Position numbers and translations under genes: made by a program. A stretch of 32,388 nt of DNA from Oehlia diaphana (lineage: Eukaryota; Glomeromycota; Glomeromycetes; Glomerales; Glomeraceae): contig QZLH01000446.1 of the NCBI GenBank assembly GCA_003833135.1, positions 56,970-89,357 on the forward strand. The letters are read 5' to 3'. The notes below the pieces were generated by a model. It saw only the letters and a program-made list of their open reading frames with translations. It searched no databases and had not been told where the DNA came from. Within the stretch, counting starts at the first letter, position 1. The number at the start of each line of letters is the position of its first letter. Of the stretch, positions 10,274-21,094 are shown piece after piece.

Positions 10274-12319
10274 TTAATTACATAAATATTCATCTCTAAT
10301 AATAAATAATACACATTCAACGTTACTTTCATTTTTTGATATTTCTAATGTTTTGTTCTTACAAACAAAACACGTGTTCCTACAATTACAATCGAGATAT
10401 TTTATCTTAATTTGGTTGATTTTTTGATTCAAAAACATTGGTCTATAATTGTTATTTTTTGATAAATATAAACTGACACACTTTGGATTTATACTATAAC
10501 TAATAGTATTAAGATCAATAAATGGACTGTTCCTTTTCAATAATTTAAATTTAAATTTAAAAGGAAGCGATGCATAAGAATTAGAAGAAGTGGGATAATT
10601 AGAAATATAAAGCGTACAAAAAGTGAATTGTGGTAATATTTCATAACACTTTTTTTTTACACAATAAGAATACACATCTACATTATATTTGTTATCTGAT
10701 TGGGTGTTACGAAACTTATGTCCAATGATAATGGAATTATTTGAAGAGTCCAAATTACTGAATATGGGAATTCCGAAGAAAGGAATACAACTTGCAAGCA
10801 TTGAATGAAGTTCTTGCTGTAATGGTATAGTATGAAATTCACAAGGATTTTGTGGATTGTAAACATTTTTTACTAATTCAACACCAATGGTATCGGGAAG
10901 TATGAAATTAAAATCTATATCATATCCAATAACCATTATCTTAATTCTCAAGTTATATTTATGTTTTTGAAAATTTTTTTGAATACCATGAATTATAATA
11001 CTTGGTTTTGCTTTTGGTTTTCTAAGAATATGACAGTCAAAAAAAACATTTTTTGAATTCTCATTAGTATCAATAACTGATGCAAAAATATCACAGTCTG
11101 CTTCCTCATTTTGAATCATTTCTAAGATATTTTGTGGAATATTTTGTAGCTCAAAAGTTCGATGCATTCCAGGTTCATTCAAATAATAATCACAATCTTT
11201 AATACTAGTATATAGGATTCTTTTTCCGATAGATATGTAAGTTCTTTTACGCAAATCCTGTAAATTATCTGGTAAATCATCAGACAAGAGTTGAAAAATG
11301 CTTATGGGATTTTTGAATTCTATACAATCCCAATTTTGATAATCTTTCAAAGATTCAATCCAAGCTTTTTCATCAAAATTTTCATCACCAGAATGTTTTC
11401 CTCCAAGTAATCCCATACGATTAAAACTATAGAATTTTGAAGTTTTCTCCGAATCGCTAGAATTATACTTTATACTAGTATTTAAAGCTCCAACACTTAT
11501 ATTTCCAGTGACACCATTTAAAGTGGCTTCAGAATTATCTAATGACTTTTTAATATCATTAAAATAAACTCTCCCTCCTAAAATAACTTCAGTTGGGATG
11601 AATTGACCATATTCTCTTGTAATTTTTTCAAATTTTTTAGGATCATTTGATTGTATAGCATCAATCAAATCATTTTTAAACTCATCAGTTAATTTTAAAT
11701 TTCTCAAATTTGATTTACTAAATTTCAATGATACTTTACCGATTTCTGTATATTGATAAGCTGTCATAATTTCTTTACTAAAACTCTTATCTTGTAAACC
11801 TTCAATTGATAATCCCAACTTTGCAAAATTCGTTACGTTAATTCCATCAACATTAACAAATAAATTTGTTTTCTTCATCCAATCTTCTTTTGACTCAAAT
11901 TCAAGTCGAAATCCTTTATAACTATTAATTTCATTCAACTCACATTCATTCATCGTATATGCTTGCTTTTCAGCTATTTTAATTCCATCAAAACTCATAA
12001 TTCGTCCATAATTTAGTTTACATTGATTGCTCAAATATTTCCAATAAAGTCGTTTTAAATGCAAAATATTTTGATCATCATCTTTAACTTTTATAATATC
12101 TTTCAAATAAAAATTTTCTTCATCTTCACGTTTTATCTCACCGAATTCATTTTTTATTACTTTTGAAAATAATAGCATATCATTAATGATATTACTATTT
12201 TCAAGTTCTTTACGAATATCAGATAAACAATCATCTGGATTTAATATTTTAACATTAGAACTTTGTAATAATGAGTTTCCTATAATTTTAATAAGTACTA
12301 TAATTTTTTTTGAAGACAT
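10274..12319 (-). CDS. MACPF-like domain protein (681 aa), single exon
   Basis: An uninterrupted 681-codon gene. The first ~70 residues (IIVLIKI...PDDCLSDIRKELE) look like a small beta-grasp/ubiquitin-like module. A central region, ending about residue 250, carries EYGQFIPTEVILGGR (Y237 to G249), which matches the membrane attack complex/perforin signature in spacing (Y-G-x3-x6-G-G) although the usual Thr-His is replaced. It is preceded by amphipathic helix-rich sequence. The C-terminus has a Cys cluster (C644, C646, C650, C653) that may bind metal. No signal peptide is obvious, so an intracellular role is more likely than secretion. It is divergent from the pseudokinase gene at 12611, whose C-terminal region carries the same signature. 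I infer a membrane-acting or scaffold protein; the function is not demonstrated and the fold needs structural confirmation. Confidence 0.75.
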   Translation of the reverse strand: MSSKKIIVLIKIIGNSLLQSSNVKILNPDDCLSDIRKELENSNIINDMLLFSKVIKNEFGEIKREDEENFYLKDIIKVKDDDQNILHLKRLYWKYLSNQCKLNYGRIMSFDGIKIAEKQAYTMNECELNEINSYKGFRLEFESKEDWMKKTNLFVNVDGINVTNFAKLGLSIEGLQDKSFSKEIMTAYQYTEIGKVSLKFSKSNLRNLKLTDEFKNDLIDAIQSNDPKKFEKITREYGQFIPTEVILGGRVYFNDIKKSLDNSEATLNGVTGNISVGALNTSIKYNSSDSEKTSKFYSFNRMGLLGGKHSGDENFDEKAWIESLKDYQNWDCIEFKNPISIFQLLSDDLPDNLQDLRKRTYISIGKRILYTSIKDCDYYLNEPGMHRTFELQNIPQNILEMIQNEEADCDIFASVIDTNENSKNVFFDCHILRKPKAKPSIIIHGIQKNFQKHKYNLRIKIMVIGYDIDFNFILPDTIGVELVKNVYNPQNPCEFHTIPLQQELHSMLASCIPFFGIPIFSNLDSSNNSIIIGHKFRNTQSDNKYNVDVYSYCVKKKCYEILPQFTFCTLYISNYPTSSNSYASLPFKFKFKLLKRNSPFIDLNTISYSINPKCVSLYLSKNNNYRPMFLNQKINQIKIKYLDCNCRNTCFVCKNKTLEISKNESNVECVLFIIRDEYLCN

Positions 12320-12610
12320 TTTTTTAAAATTAAAATATTTTTTACGTTTACTTTATACAAATAAAAGCTTGTTTAACGTACCACAACAAATTGGGCCCAC
12401 AATTTAAACCCTAATTTCATCAACGTTACAGTGTACCGTTGATGATCGTTACACTGCTGATGATTTTGATAGTCACATGTATAGTTGGGTACGACAAATA
12501 AAGTTTGGGGTAGTAAACAAAAATTTAGGGTTGTTTCAAAAAAAAAAAGTTGAATAAGACTGATCAAAATATTTCGGGTGCCGATCACAAATAGTAAATT
12601 CTTGTTCATA
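12320..12610. promoter_or_regulatory. Shared divergent promoter
   Basis: The 291 bases between the two start codons serve both genes. AAACCCTAA at 12406-12414 and TTAGGGTT at 12525-12532 are mirrored telobox-like motifs lying 87 and 79 bases from the respective start codons, each pointing TTAGGG toward its own gene's 3' side or its complement. A CAACG...CGTTG inverted pair and two near-copies of CGTTACAGTG/CGTTACACTG lie between them. A TATA-like sequence (TATAAAG on the minus strand, 12352-12358) precedes the minus-strand gene. Co-expression is inferred, not shown. Confidence 0.5.
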
Positions 12611-15600
12611 ATGAAATTTTTGAAAGAATGGGTAGATGAAAAAATTATTATTGGAAAAGATATTGATTTTTCTGATTTTAATGAATTTAGTAATCTAGAA
12701 AATATTGACAAAATAATTCATGGAACTCATGAACCCTTAAAAAAAGCAAATTGGGAGAGTCGAAAAATTATTGTTGTGTTAAAAAACTTGAATAACTCAA
12801 AAATTTCTGAAAGCGAATTTATAGAATTTGTTGCCAAGGTATGAATCATGTTAACTTTAATTATTAAGAAATTTACTAATTTTTTTTTTTTAAAATAAAT
12901 TAAAATAGTTAAAAGTTTTACGTAAAATTGATCATTCAAACATCAATCGTTTCCTCGGGTTGACGAGAGGTCTGTTGTAAATCTATCAATTTAAAATGAA
13001 GGTTTATGCGTTTATTCTGATTTACTCACCAATTATGTTAAATTTTAATATAATAGACTCAAATGGCAATTATTTTTCAGTTTTGCAATATGCAAATGAA
13101 GGAAATATGAGGGATTATTTGAAACTTAGTACATTACGATGGGACGACAAATTACAAATTGCACTTGGTATTACTCGTGGGATAATGTATTTACATTCCG
13201 AAAAAATAGTTCATGGAAATTTGGTAAGTGAAATTTTTAGATTTTTAATTAATACTTTGGTTTATCTAATGCCTTAGTTTAATATTGGTTATTGTTCAAT
13301 CATTAAGCATGCGTGCAACGTCTTAGTTAATAATGGTACAGTGATGATAGCGGACTTAAGAATACTCAAACAAGCGGCAGAAATTGCATCTGAAAAAATA
13401 GTTTACGTTGAACCACGGTATCTTCGCAATCCAAGTTATGAGCGAGATATGAAATCTGATATTTATAGCTTGGGTGTTCTTTTATGGGAGTTATCAAGCG
13501 AACGCCCTCCATTTCTTGACTGTACACAAAAGGAATTTGATTTAGATCATATAAAAAATAAACTTTTAAATGGAGAGAGAGAGGAACCAGTTGCAAATGC
13601 ACCTTCGGAATATCTACAACTTTATCAACAGTGTTGGCAAGTTGGTCCAAGTATGAGGCCTGAAATAAATGAAGTTTACGAAATTTTATCTCAATTGAAA
13701 TTAGATATTAATGGAGAATTTAACACTCAAGTAATAGACGGTTCACATGCTGCGAAAATTACCTTGGAAATATTTAATACTACGCCACAACAAATAATTA
13801 GACAATTTAAGTTAAATCATGGTTTAATTTTAAGCGGGACTGACATAAAGTCAAGCATACAAGGAGTTACTGCTGAAGATGGCGAATTAAAAATTAATTT
13901 ATATAAGGGACAACCTTTAGTATACACGTATATTAATTCTGAAGATAATGATTTAGAATTAGACACATGCATTAATTTTCCCGTCGCTGAAATCATTTAT
14001 AATGGTAATTTGTTAGAATCATTTTTAGAATATACAAATGATGAAAAGATATTGTATGGAGATTATCTTGCAAGAAGGTTTATAGCTGGTGGTAAATTAT
14101 TTATTAAAAATTTTAACTTAGCTACTCCAACACAAATCGATATTTTAAAATATTATTTATTGTATGTGTATTATTCGGCTAAATATTCTACAGAAATCCA
14201 ATTTAGTAATTTAGTCACCTTGAATCTTTTACCAGAATTAGTAGCATTGGATGGGGAGAAGTTAAATACTCATGAAAATTTAGTAAATTGGATGAATAAT
14301 TTATATCAAAAAAAAATGGTTGATATAATATCTTATGATAACCTCATTTCCATTTCTCAATTAAGACTTAATAAATCATTGATAGACAGTGATCCTGAAA
14401 TTCTTAAAGAAATACAACCTGGAGTCGTTAATTTTAAAGAAAAGTTAAGCTTAAAAAAGTGGGTTGAAGATGCTGTGAATGATAATTTAATTATTTGGAC
14501 CAGAAATTTCAACCTTTTTCAAGGATTAATAATAAATAAAAATGACGAAATAGAAATCAGTAAGAAAGTTCCCGTTAACATCACTGAAATTCCCGAAGTC
14601 AGTTCTATTAATAAATATTATTTGGAATTAATCAAACCGTCAACAAAACTTGAATTTACTTTGTTTTCCAACCATATCTTTTCAATTGAAAATTTAAGCA
14701 CTTTCCCATTTGTTAAGAATAATGATCAAATTTATAGGGGTTGTAATCATGTTTTCGTAAAACGTGAGAAACGTGAAATTCTTTTAAATACAGGTAATAT
14801 AAAGCCTACAGAAGAATTTGAGCAAGCTATAGAAGAAGCACTTAATAGTATGAAGCCATTGAAAGCTTTGCAAGACGTATTTAATGAATACGGTCATTTA
14901 TTTCCACAAAGAATTGTATTAGGAAGGTGCCTTAAAAATCTTTTACAAGATCACTCTTCACCTAATACATTTGGCGATGTTAATGATGATAATAAAATAC
15001 TTGAGTCGTTAGAGGATTTAAATATTTCATATTTATTAACTCAAAAGGGAAGGATTATTGAAAAAAATAACTTACATAATTGGATTCAAACCACTGATAA
15101 TAATCTGGAAATTGTTAAATTTGATAATATTATTCCTCTTTATAAGATTCTTGGAGTCGAACAACAAAGAAATATCGATGATATATTAAAAGATAATTAT
15201 AGAATTGTAATGACAGGAATTACTGATTTAAAAGATTTAAATAATAATAATAAAGATCATTATAAACGTATTGATTTTGAATTGTCATTTGAAAGTGAAA
15301 ATTATCAAGTATTTGGATCGATATTATCAAAAAGTAAATCAAAATTGAAACGATTGGAAGAAATTTATGTCAATTTTGGACTATATGATTTTAATGGATT
15401 TTATGCGATAATAAAAAATGTAAAAGAGACAAGCATCGATATAACAACATGTTACGTTTCATGGGTTGTCATTGGAATACCCTCTCAAATATCGGTTTTT
15501 AGTCCAAATAATCGAGAATTACAAGTTGACTATATTAAAAAAATTATTAAATTGCAACCTGATAAGTTAAATTATACTTTCAATAGTTCCTTTACTTTAC

Positions 15601-15728
15601 ATGAAGGATACATTGTTTTTGTGCATGCAAATCATTCGTCAATAAGCTATGAGCCTAATAATATTATTAAGTTAGTTGAATGGAAAGATAGATCTCACTA
15701 TTCGCTTTCAAATTGGATCAGCTCATAA
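12611..15728 (+). CDS. Pseudokinase fused to MACPF-like C-terminal domain
   Basis: Exons 12611-12838, 12909-12969, 13057-13223 and 13308-15728 join in frame through GT-AG introns and give 958 residues. The N-terminal ~290 residues have a kinase fold: the ATP lysine survives (VVLK, K58) and helix-F SDIYSLG and a C-lobe CW...RP motif are present. However, the glycine loop is lost (HGTHEP in its place), the catalytic HRD is HGN (149-151), DFG is DLR (168-170) and APE is VEP. It should therefore be catalytically dead. The remaining ~650 residues include EYGHLFPQRIVLGR (Y680 onward), with the same spacing as the MACPF-like signature of the divergent neighbour. The coding sequence stops at 15726, but a downstream exon in another frame (15676-15991) looks like the true C-terminus, so a one-base shift near 15678 probably truncates it. 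The start is the first in-frame ATG. Confidence 0.75.
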
Positions 15729-16143
15729 AGTTCAATCTAGTAGTTCAAGTTCGCCTAAAAGTGATTCTGATCATGAAAATATTGATGAAATAGATTTACG
15801 CATTTGTATTCTGTCTACAAATTACGAAAATTTGATAATTGATAATTCCAAAGAAAAAGAATATCCTTTAGATATAAGATATAATTTATTAGATGACGAT
15901 AATTTTAATATAAGTCTATTTAATGAAAGTAATAAAAATGAAGTTTCTGTCAATGTTCAAAATAATATTCAACTTGAACCAATTGATAAAGGTATTTCAA
16001 GTAATTTTTTCATAAGTTATCTTATAATTTGATTAATAGTTGAATTGCCTATTTTGTAATATTCTATATAATTAAACTAACTAAATTCTTTATTTAAAAA
16101 AGTATTTTATAATTTCTTTTTAGTTGGTAAGTTAGTTATTTAA
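15676..16143 (+). pseudogene. Frame-shifted C-terminal part of the pseudokinase fusion
   Basis: This overlaps the end of the preceding coding region in the +1 frame and continues for about 105 codons: IRFQIGSAHKV, a Ser-rich stretch, then CILSTNYENLIID and an acidic tail. A GT donor follows at 15992 and an acceptor ends at 16123; splicing would add a six-codon exon ending in TAA (16141-16143). Codon use and composition match the upstream gene, so I read it as the original C-terminus, cut off by a single extra base around 15678 (GTTGAATGG). It could instead be reached by programmed frameshifting or reflect a sequencing error. Confidence 0.5.
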
Positions 16144-16200
16144 TTTATTATTACTTATATAATATTTGCATACAATTAAACTAACTAAATCCTTTATTTA
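16070..16200 (+). repeat. Short duplicated segment, copies 104 bp apart
   Basis: A 27-base AT-rich sequence containing ATTAAACTAACTAAAT occurs at 16070-16096 and 16174-16200 with one mismatch. The first copy lies in the putative last intron of the upstream gene and the second immediately precedes the tandem kinase array. It probably marks the junction created when the array was placed here. Confidence 0.5.
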
Positions 16201-16222
16201 AGATCAAGAAACAAAAAATCGT

Positions 16223-19107
16223 ATGATGGTTTTGAATATTATTATGTGTAAAAATTGTTTTTTTGCATGTAATGCAATACATTTTCAACAAAATTTTAAA
16301 AATTGGACCAGTGGTAATGATGATATTGATAGATTTATTCAAGATGCTCAACTATTAGCTCATGATGATCTAAAGAACGTATTAGAATGGATTCCCTATG
16401 ATAGATTTTATGATATTGCAAAAGGTAGATTTGACAAAGTGTATAAAGCAAATTGGATTGATGGAAATATAAGTTATTGGGATAATGGAAATCAAAATTG
16501 GAAAAGAATAGTTCATAATAGGCTTATTAATTTGAAGAGAATAAATAATTTAAAAAATATTACAATAGAATTTGAAAATGAGGTACTATAATAAATTTTT
16601 ATTTAACAAAATTTTGAAGTTCTTAATTTTTACTAATATATTTTGTATATGTAGATCAATAAACCTTATGGAATAACTCAAGATCCGAAAACTAAAAATT
16701 ATATGATGGTTTTGAATAGTAATAAATGTAAAAGATGTAATTATGCTTGTTATGCAATACATTTTCAACAAAATTTTATAAATTGGACCAGTAATAATGA
16801 AGATATTGATAAATTTATTCAAGACACTCAGCTATTATCTGTTAGTGATGTAAATGAAGTGTTAGAATGGATACCTTATGATAGATTGCATATTACAAAA
16901 GATGAATTTGGTAAAGTGCATAAAGTAAATTGGATTGATGGAAATATAAGTTATTGGGATAATGGAAATCAAAATTGGAAAAGAGTAGGTCATAATAAGC
17001 TTGTAAATTTGAAGAGAGTAAATAATTTAAAAAATATTACACTAGAATTTGAAAATGAGGTACTATAATAAATTTTTATTTAACAAAATTTTGAAGTTCT
17101 TAATTTTTACTAATATATTTTGAATATGTAGATCAATATACCTTATGGAATAACTCAAGATCCAGATACAGAATGTTATATGATGGTTTTGAATAGTAAT
17201 AAATGTAAAAAATGTAATTTTACATGTAATGCAATACATTTTCAACAAAATTTTGAAAATTGGACCAGTGGTAATGATGATATTGATAAGTTTATTCAAG
17301 ACACTCAGCTATTATCCGTTAAAGATGTAAATGAAGTGTTAGAATGGATACCTTATGATAGATTGCATATTACAAAAGATGAATTAGGCAAAATGTATAA
17401 AGTAAATTGGATTGATGGAAATATAAGTTATTGGGATGATAAAAATCAAAATTGGAAAAGAGAAGGTCATAATATGTTTGTGAATTTGAAATGCTTGAAT
17501 AACTTAAATAATCTTACATTAGAATTTACAAATAAGGTATGATAAAAACTTGAAATATTCAAAATTAATTACTTTTATTAAAGCATTATTACATTTATAG
17601 TTTAAAATGGAATATAAATTTTATGGAATAACTCACGATCCAGAAACAAAAAATTATATGATGGTTTTGAATAATAAATGTAAAAAGTGCAATACAATTT
17701 GTAACACAATACACTTTCAACATAAATTCTTAGATTGGACTAGTGGTAATAGCAATATTGATAAATTTATTCAAAATATTCAGCTATCAGTTCATGATGA
17801 TATGGAGAGAGCATTAGAATGGATACCCTATGATAGATTTAATAATATTGAATATATTGCAAAAGGTGGATTTGGCAAAATATATAAAGCAAATTGGATT
17901 GATGGATATATGACTAATTGGAATGTTAAATATCAAATTTGGAAAAGACATAATCAAAATATGATTATAGCTCTGAAAAGTTTGGATAATTCAAAAAATG
18001 TTACATTAGAATTTATGAATGAGGTAATTCATTGAATAAATTTATTGCTAAGTTCATAATACCTAAAATTTTAATTTTGCTAATATATTTGGTATTATTA
18101 CTTTCACATAGATTGTGTCACATTACAAAGGAGGAATAAATTCTAATCATATTGCTAAATTTTATGGAGTAACTCAAGATCTTGAAACAAAAAGTTATAT
18201 GATGGTTTTAAATTATGCAGAAAATGGAAGTTTACGAAATCATTTAGATAGAGAATATAGTAAGCTTAATTGGAGTAAAAAGATTGATTACTTACGAGAT
18301 ATTATACTTGGACTCAAATATATTCATGAAAGGGAATTAATTCATCGAAATTTGCATATTGGAAATATATTAAAGTTTAAATCTAAAACTGCTATAACTG
18401 ATATGGGATTATGTAAACCTGCAAATTATAATGAATTAGAAAATGCAAAAAACAACATATATGGTGTTTTACCTTATATAGCTCCTGAAGTTTTAAGAGA
18501 ACAAAATTATGCCAAAGCTTCTGATGTTTATAGTTTTGGTATAATAATATATGAAGTGATTTCTGGATTGCCCCCATATCACAATTTAAAACATGATAAT
18601 AATTTGGCAATAAAAATCTGTAAAGGACTTAGACCAATGTTTAACAACATTAAAGTGCCACAATTAATTGTATCTTTAATTAAAGAATGTTTAGATGCTG
18701 TACCATCAAATCGACCAAAAGCAAAAGAAATTAATGACATTTTATATATATGGAAATATGAACCAAATAAAGAGCTAACAATAAAACTGCGAGCACAAAC
18801 TATGGAAGTAGATAAAATAAACAATTATTCACTAAATAGCAGTATAGCTTCAACTAATTTAGAGACATCATATAATACACATTCAGAAGCTATTTATACA
18901 AGTAGGTTACTCAATTTTAATAATCTTCCTGAACCAAAAAATTCGGACGATTATTATGAACAAAATAATAATATAATTAGCAAGAAATTTTCAGGTATCA
19001 TTTAATAATTTTGTAATTTAAAATGCAAATCAGTTTTTAAAGATACTAATGAGACTTTTTATTAAATAGAATCTTTACAAATTGATATTTCTCAATGGAA
19101 TAAATGA
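16223..19107 (+). CDS. Kinase-like protein with four tandem N-lobe modules
   Basis: Exons 16223-16582, 16655-17059, 17132-17536, 17601-18023, 18112-18994 and 19070-19107 splice in frame into 837 residues. Exons 1-4 each repeat one ~135-residue module: YGITQDP-MMVLN, a Cys-rich motif (CKxCxxxC), WTSGN, EWIPYDR, a glycine-loop region and WIDG...WKR up to ENEV. Only the fourth module has an intact glycine loop (AKGGFG); in the first three it is GRFD, DEFG or DELG. One C-lobe follows (exon 5, 883 nt, the same length as the matching exon of the kinase at 412). Its catalytic loop reads HRNLHIGN, with Asn for the catalytic Asp (codon 18349-18351), and DFG is DMG. It is probably catalytically dead. 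The 5' start is uncertain: the frame is open back to 16202 without a clear acceptor, and 16223 is the first ATG. The array could be a pseudogene in progress, but all splice sites and frames are intact. Confidence 0.65.
16450..17404 (+). repeat. Tandem ~477-bp duplication within the kinase-like gene
   Basis: Successive modules are offset by 480 and 477 bases. The introns after modules 1 and 2 (16583-16654 and 17060-17131) are both 72 nt long and differ at one base, and the surrounding 3' exon halves are almost identical. By contrast, the 5' halves of modules 2 and 3 resemble each other most, while module 3's intron is different. The youngest duplicated block therefore runs from mid-module 1 to mid-module 2 and again to mid-module 3, the footprint of unequal crossing-over. 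The block borders given are approximate. Confidence 0.75.
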
Positions 19108-20446
19108 AATATTAATTAAGATGTAAGTTTTTAATTCATGTGGTTAATGGATATTATTCATATTCAATATATTATTTTATTTTATTTTTTTTGGGTCCAA
19201 AATATCAAATTTAATAAGCACAGATAAAGGTTTGAACAAAGATTGCAAAAATTAAAAATTTTCCGAAATGTCAGTGCCTTTTTTAACAATTTCATTTAAA
19301 CATTTTTTCAAAAAAGCCCCATCTATAGTTAAACTAGAATGAAAATTAAAGCAAGAAAATCAGTTTAATGTTTAAAAAATGCTACATGTAATAAATATCA
19401 CCTAAATGAAAATTTTTTTTTTATCCACTAGACAGATTCATAATTTTTTTTACTAATAAATTTTTAAATTTGGGATAGTAAATTTGGTTGTGAAAATTTT
19501 AATCTTTGTCAATATAATACATGATATTTGATATCGAGCTGAAATTATATTTTTTAAATAATTCTTATTTCTGCTAATATGTATCATCTATAGTCTAAAA
19601 AATTTATTCACACATTTTTATGATCATATAAATATTTTTGAGATTGTTTAGTACAAAATAATGTATATGTACAGTAGACTGCACTACATAATAAAATTTG
19701 ATTTGAGATTTATATAAACATTTTAAAGTAAGTAGATAACGAGGTTCAATGTTAATAATATAGAAAATTCAATTTTTCATTTATAAGACTTATAGGTTAT
19801 AGACATTATACAGTAAAATTACTTATCTAATATGATGTGTCAATCATGTAGCTTTGTTCAATTTTGATTTATACTCTACTATGCATCAAATTTTGAATGT
19901 TAAAATCCATCTTCATAATCACATGACTGTTAAAAAGATCATAAAGCCATAAAGGTCTGTGCGACAGAGATTTCTCATAAATACCAAATCACCTTTTACG
20001 AAATTTACATTTCATTCTTTCATGGCTTAAATATAATATATTTTTCTTGTTCACAGATTTTATTTAGTTGAAACCAAGATATGGAAATCCTTACCAATTT
20101 TTTGAAAGAGCAAACATAAAAGTATGCTCATGAAAATTCAGCTCAGAATACAAATTTCTTACAGAAGGCAATGCGTAAAATGATATACAAATGAAATTTC
20201 ACTAAGAATTTGTAACAATTATCATTGAGTAAAGATACATTGAGCGGAATAATTTGCAGTTGCAAATATACTTACTTTTATGTTTAAAATTTATATAGAA
20301 AATTCTTAAATATAAAATCTGATAAACCTATATTTACTATAAAAATTTATAAAGTATAAATGAAAAAAAAAATAGAAGTAAACTAACTTCAATACATGAA
20401 TTAATATTTAAACTATTTAACTTTAATTTTCACATAAAAAGAAACT
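19108..20446. other. Intergenic AT-rich DNA
   Basis: No gene is supported between the two convergent kinase loci. A TA-CAGTAGACTGCA sequence at 19670-19684 resembles a transposon end but no matching partner was found. Confidence 0.5.
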
Positions 20447-20623
20447 TCATTCAATATTATTTTCACCACCTTGACAAATTTCATTTAACTCTATAAAAAA
20501 AAAATAAATTAGATATAAAATATCAATAAAATTACAAATAATAATAATTAACCTAATTCACTTAATTGAACATCTAAGCATTCTGAAACTGTGTATTATA
20601 TATTTATAGTATTTAAATGTTAA

Positions 20624-20842
20624 TCTACTATATAATAATTGTTTTTCTGTGTGACAGTCACGTTTAGATTACATATTTATATTTGTGTTCCCGTAACATT
20701 TAGACTACAATTTATACCTGTGTATCCATAACATTTAGACTACGAATTTATACCTGTGTGCCCGAAAGACTATATAATCGTAGGTCGTACCGATCACATG
20801 TGTGTTTATCTGATGTTGCAGAGCAACGGGTTCAATGGCTAG
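20624..20842 (+). mobile_element. Non-autonomous Helitron, 219 bp
   Basis: It starts with TCTACTATATAA right after an A (20623) and ends with CTAG right before a T (20843), the expected A^T insertion without target duplication. Eleven or so bases before CTAG there is a short hairpin, GTTGC-AGA-GCAAC. TC at the 5' end, a subterminal hairpin and CTRR at the 3' end are the defining Helitron hallmarks. No Rep/helicase is encoded, so it depends on a relative elsewhere. It lies inside an intron of the kinase pseudogene's tail. It includes the three-copy tandem repeat at 20660-20766. Confidence 0.7.
20660..20766 (+). repeat. Three tandem copies of a ~36-bp unit
   Basis: Copies at 20660-20695, 20696-20730 and 20731-20766 share the pattern ACATTTAGACTAC, then AATTTATACCTGTGT and a CCC/TCC-GTA end, with a few substitutions. 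They form the body of the small Helitron. Confidence 0.7.
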
Positions 20843-21094
20843 TAAATTTAAATTAAATAATTATAATAATAAAAGAAATACTTACTTGGATTTGCTGTTG
20901 TTGATTGGGAAGTATAACTAGTGTCTATTAAAAAATAAACATAACATTAATGATGTAAAATGGATTATATGATAACAAAATAAAATTTAATTACCTGAAC
21001 TGAATTGAAAAGATGATAAATCTGAAGAATTTACTGGTTTTGGAAGATTTTTGAAATTTACTTTGCAGAAACTTGATGATTTGCAACCTAGCTA

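Noticed and set aside
16586..17299. Two near-identical 78-codon minus-strand frames
   Set aside because: They are antisense to the duplicated intron and exon of the tandem kinase modules; their similarity just reflects the duplication.
19670..19890. Possible Tc1-like end (TA-CAGTAGACTGCA)
   Set aside because: No inverted partner could be found nearby.
20660..20766. Three short repeats considered as a CRISPR array
   Set aside because: The copies are directly adjacent with no unique spacers, in a eukaryotic context within a Helitron.
20826..20842. CGGGTTCAATGG considered as a tRNA T-loop
   Set aside because: No acceptor, D or anticodon arm fits; it is the 3' end of the Helitron.
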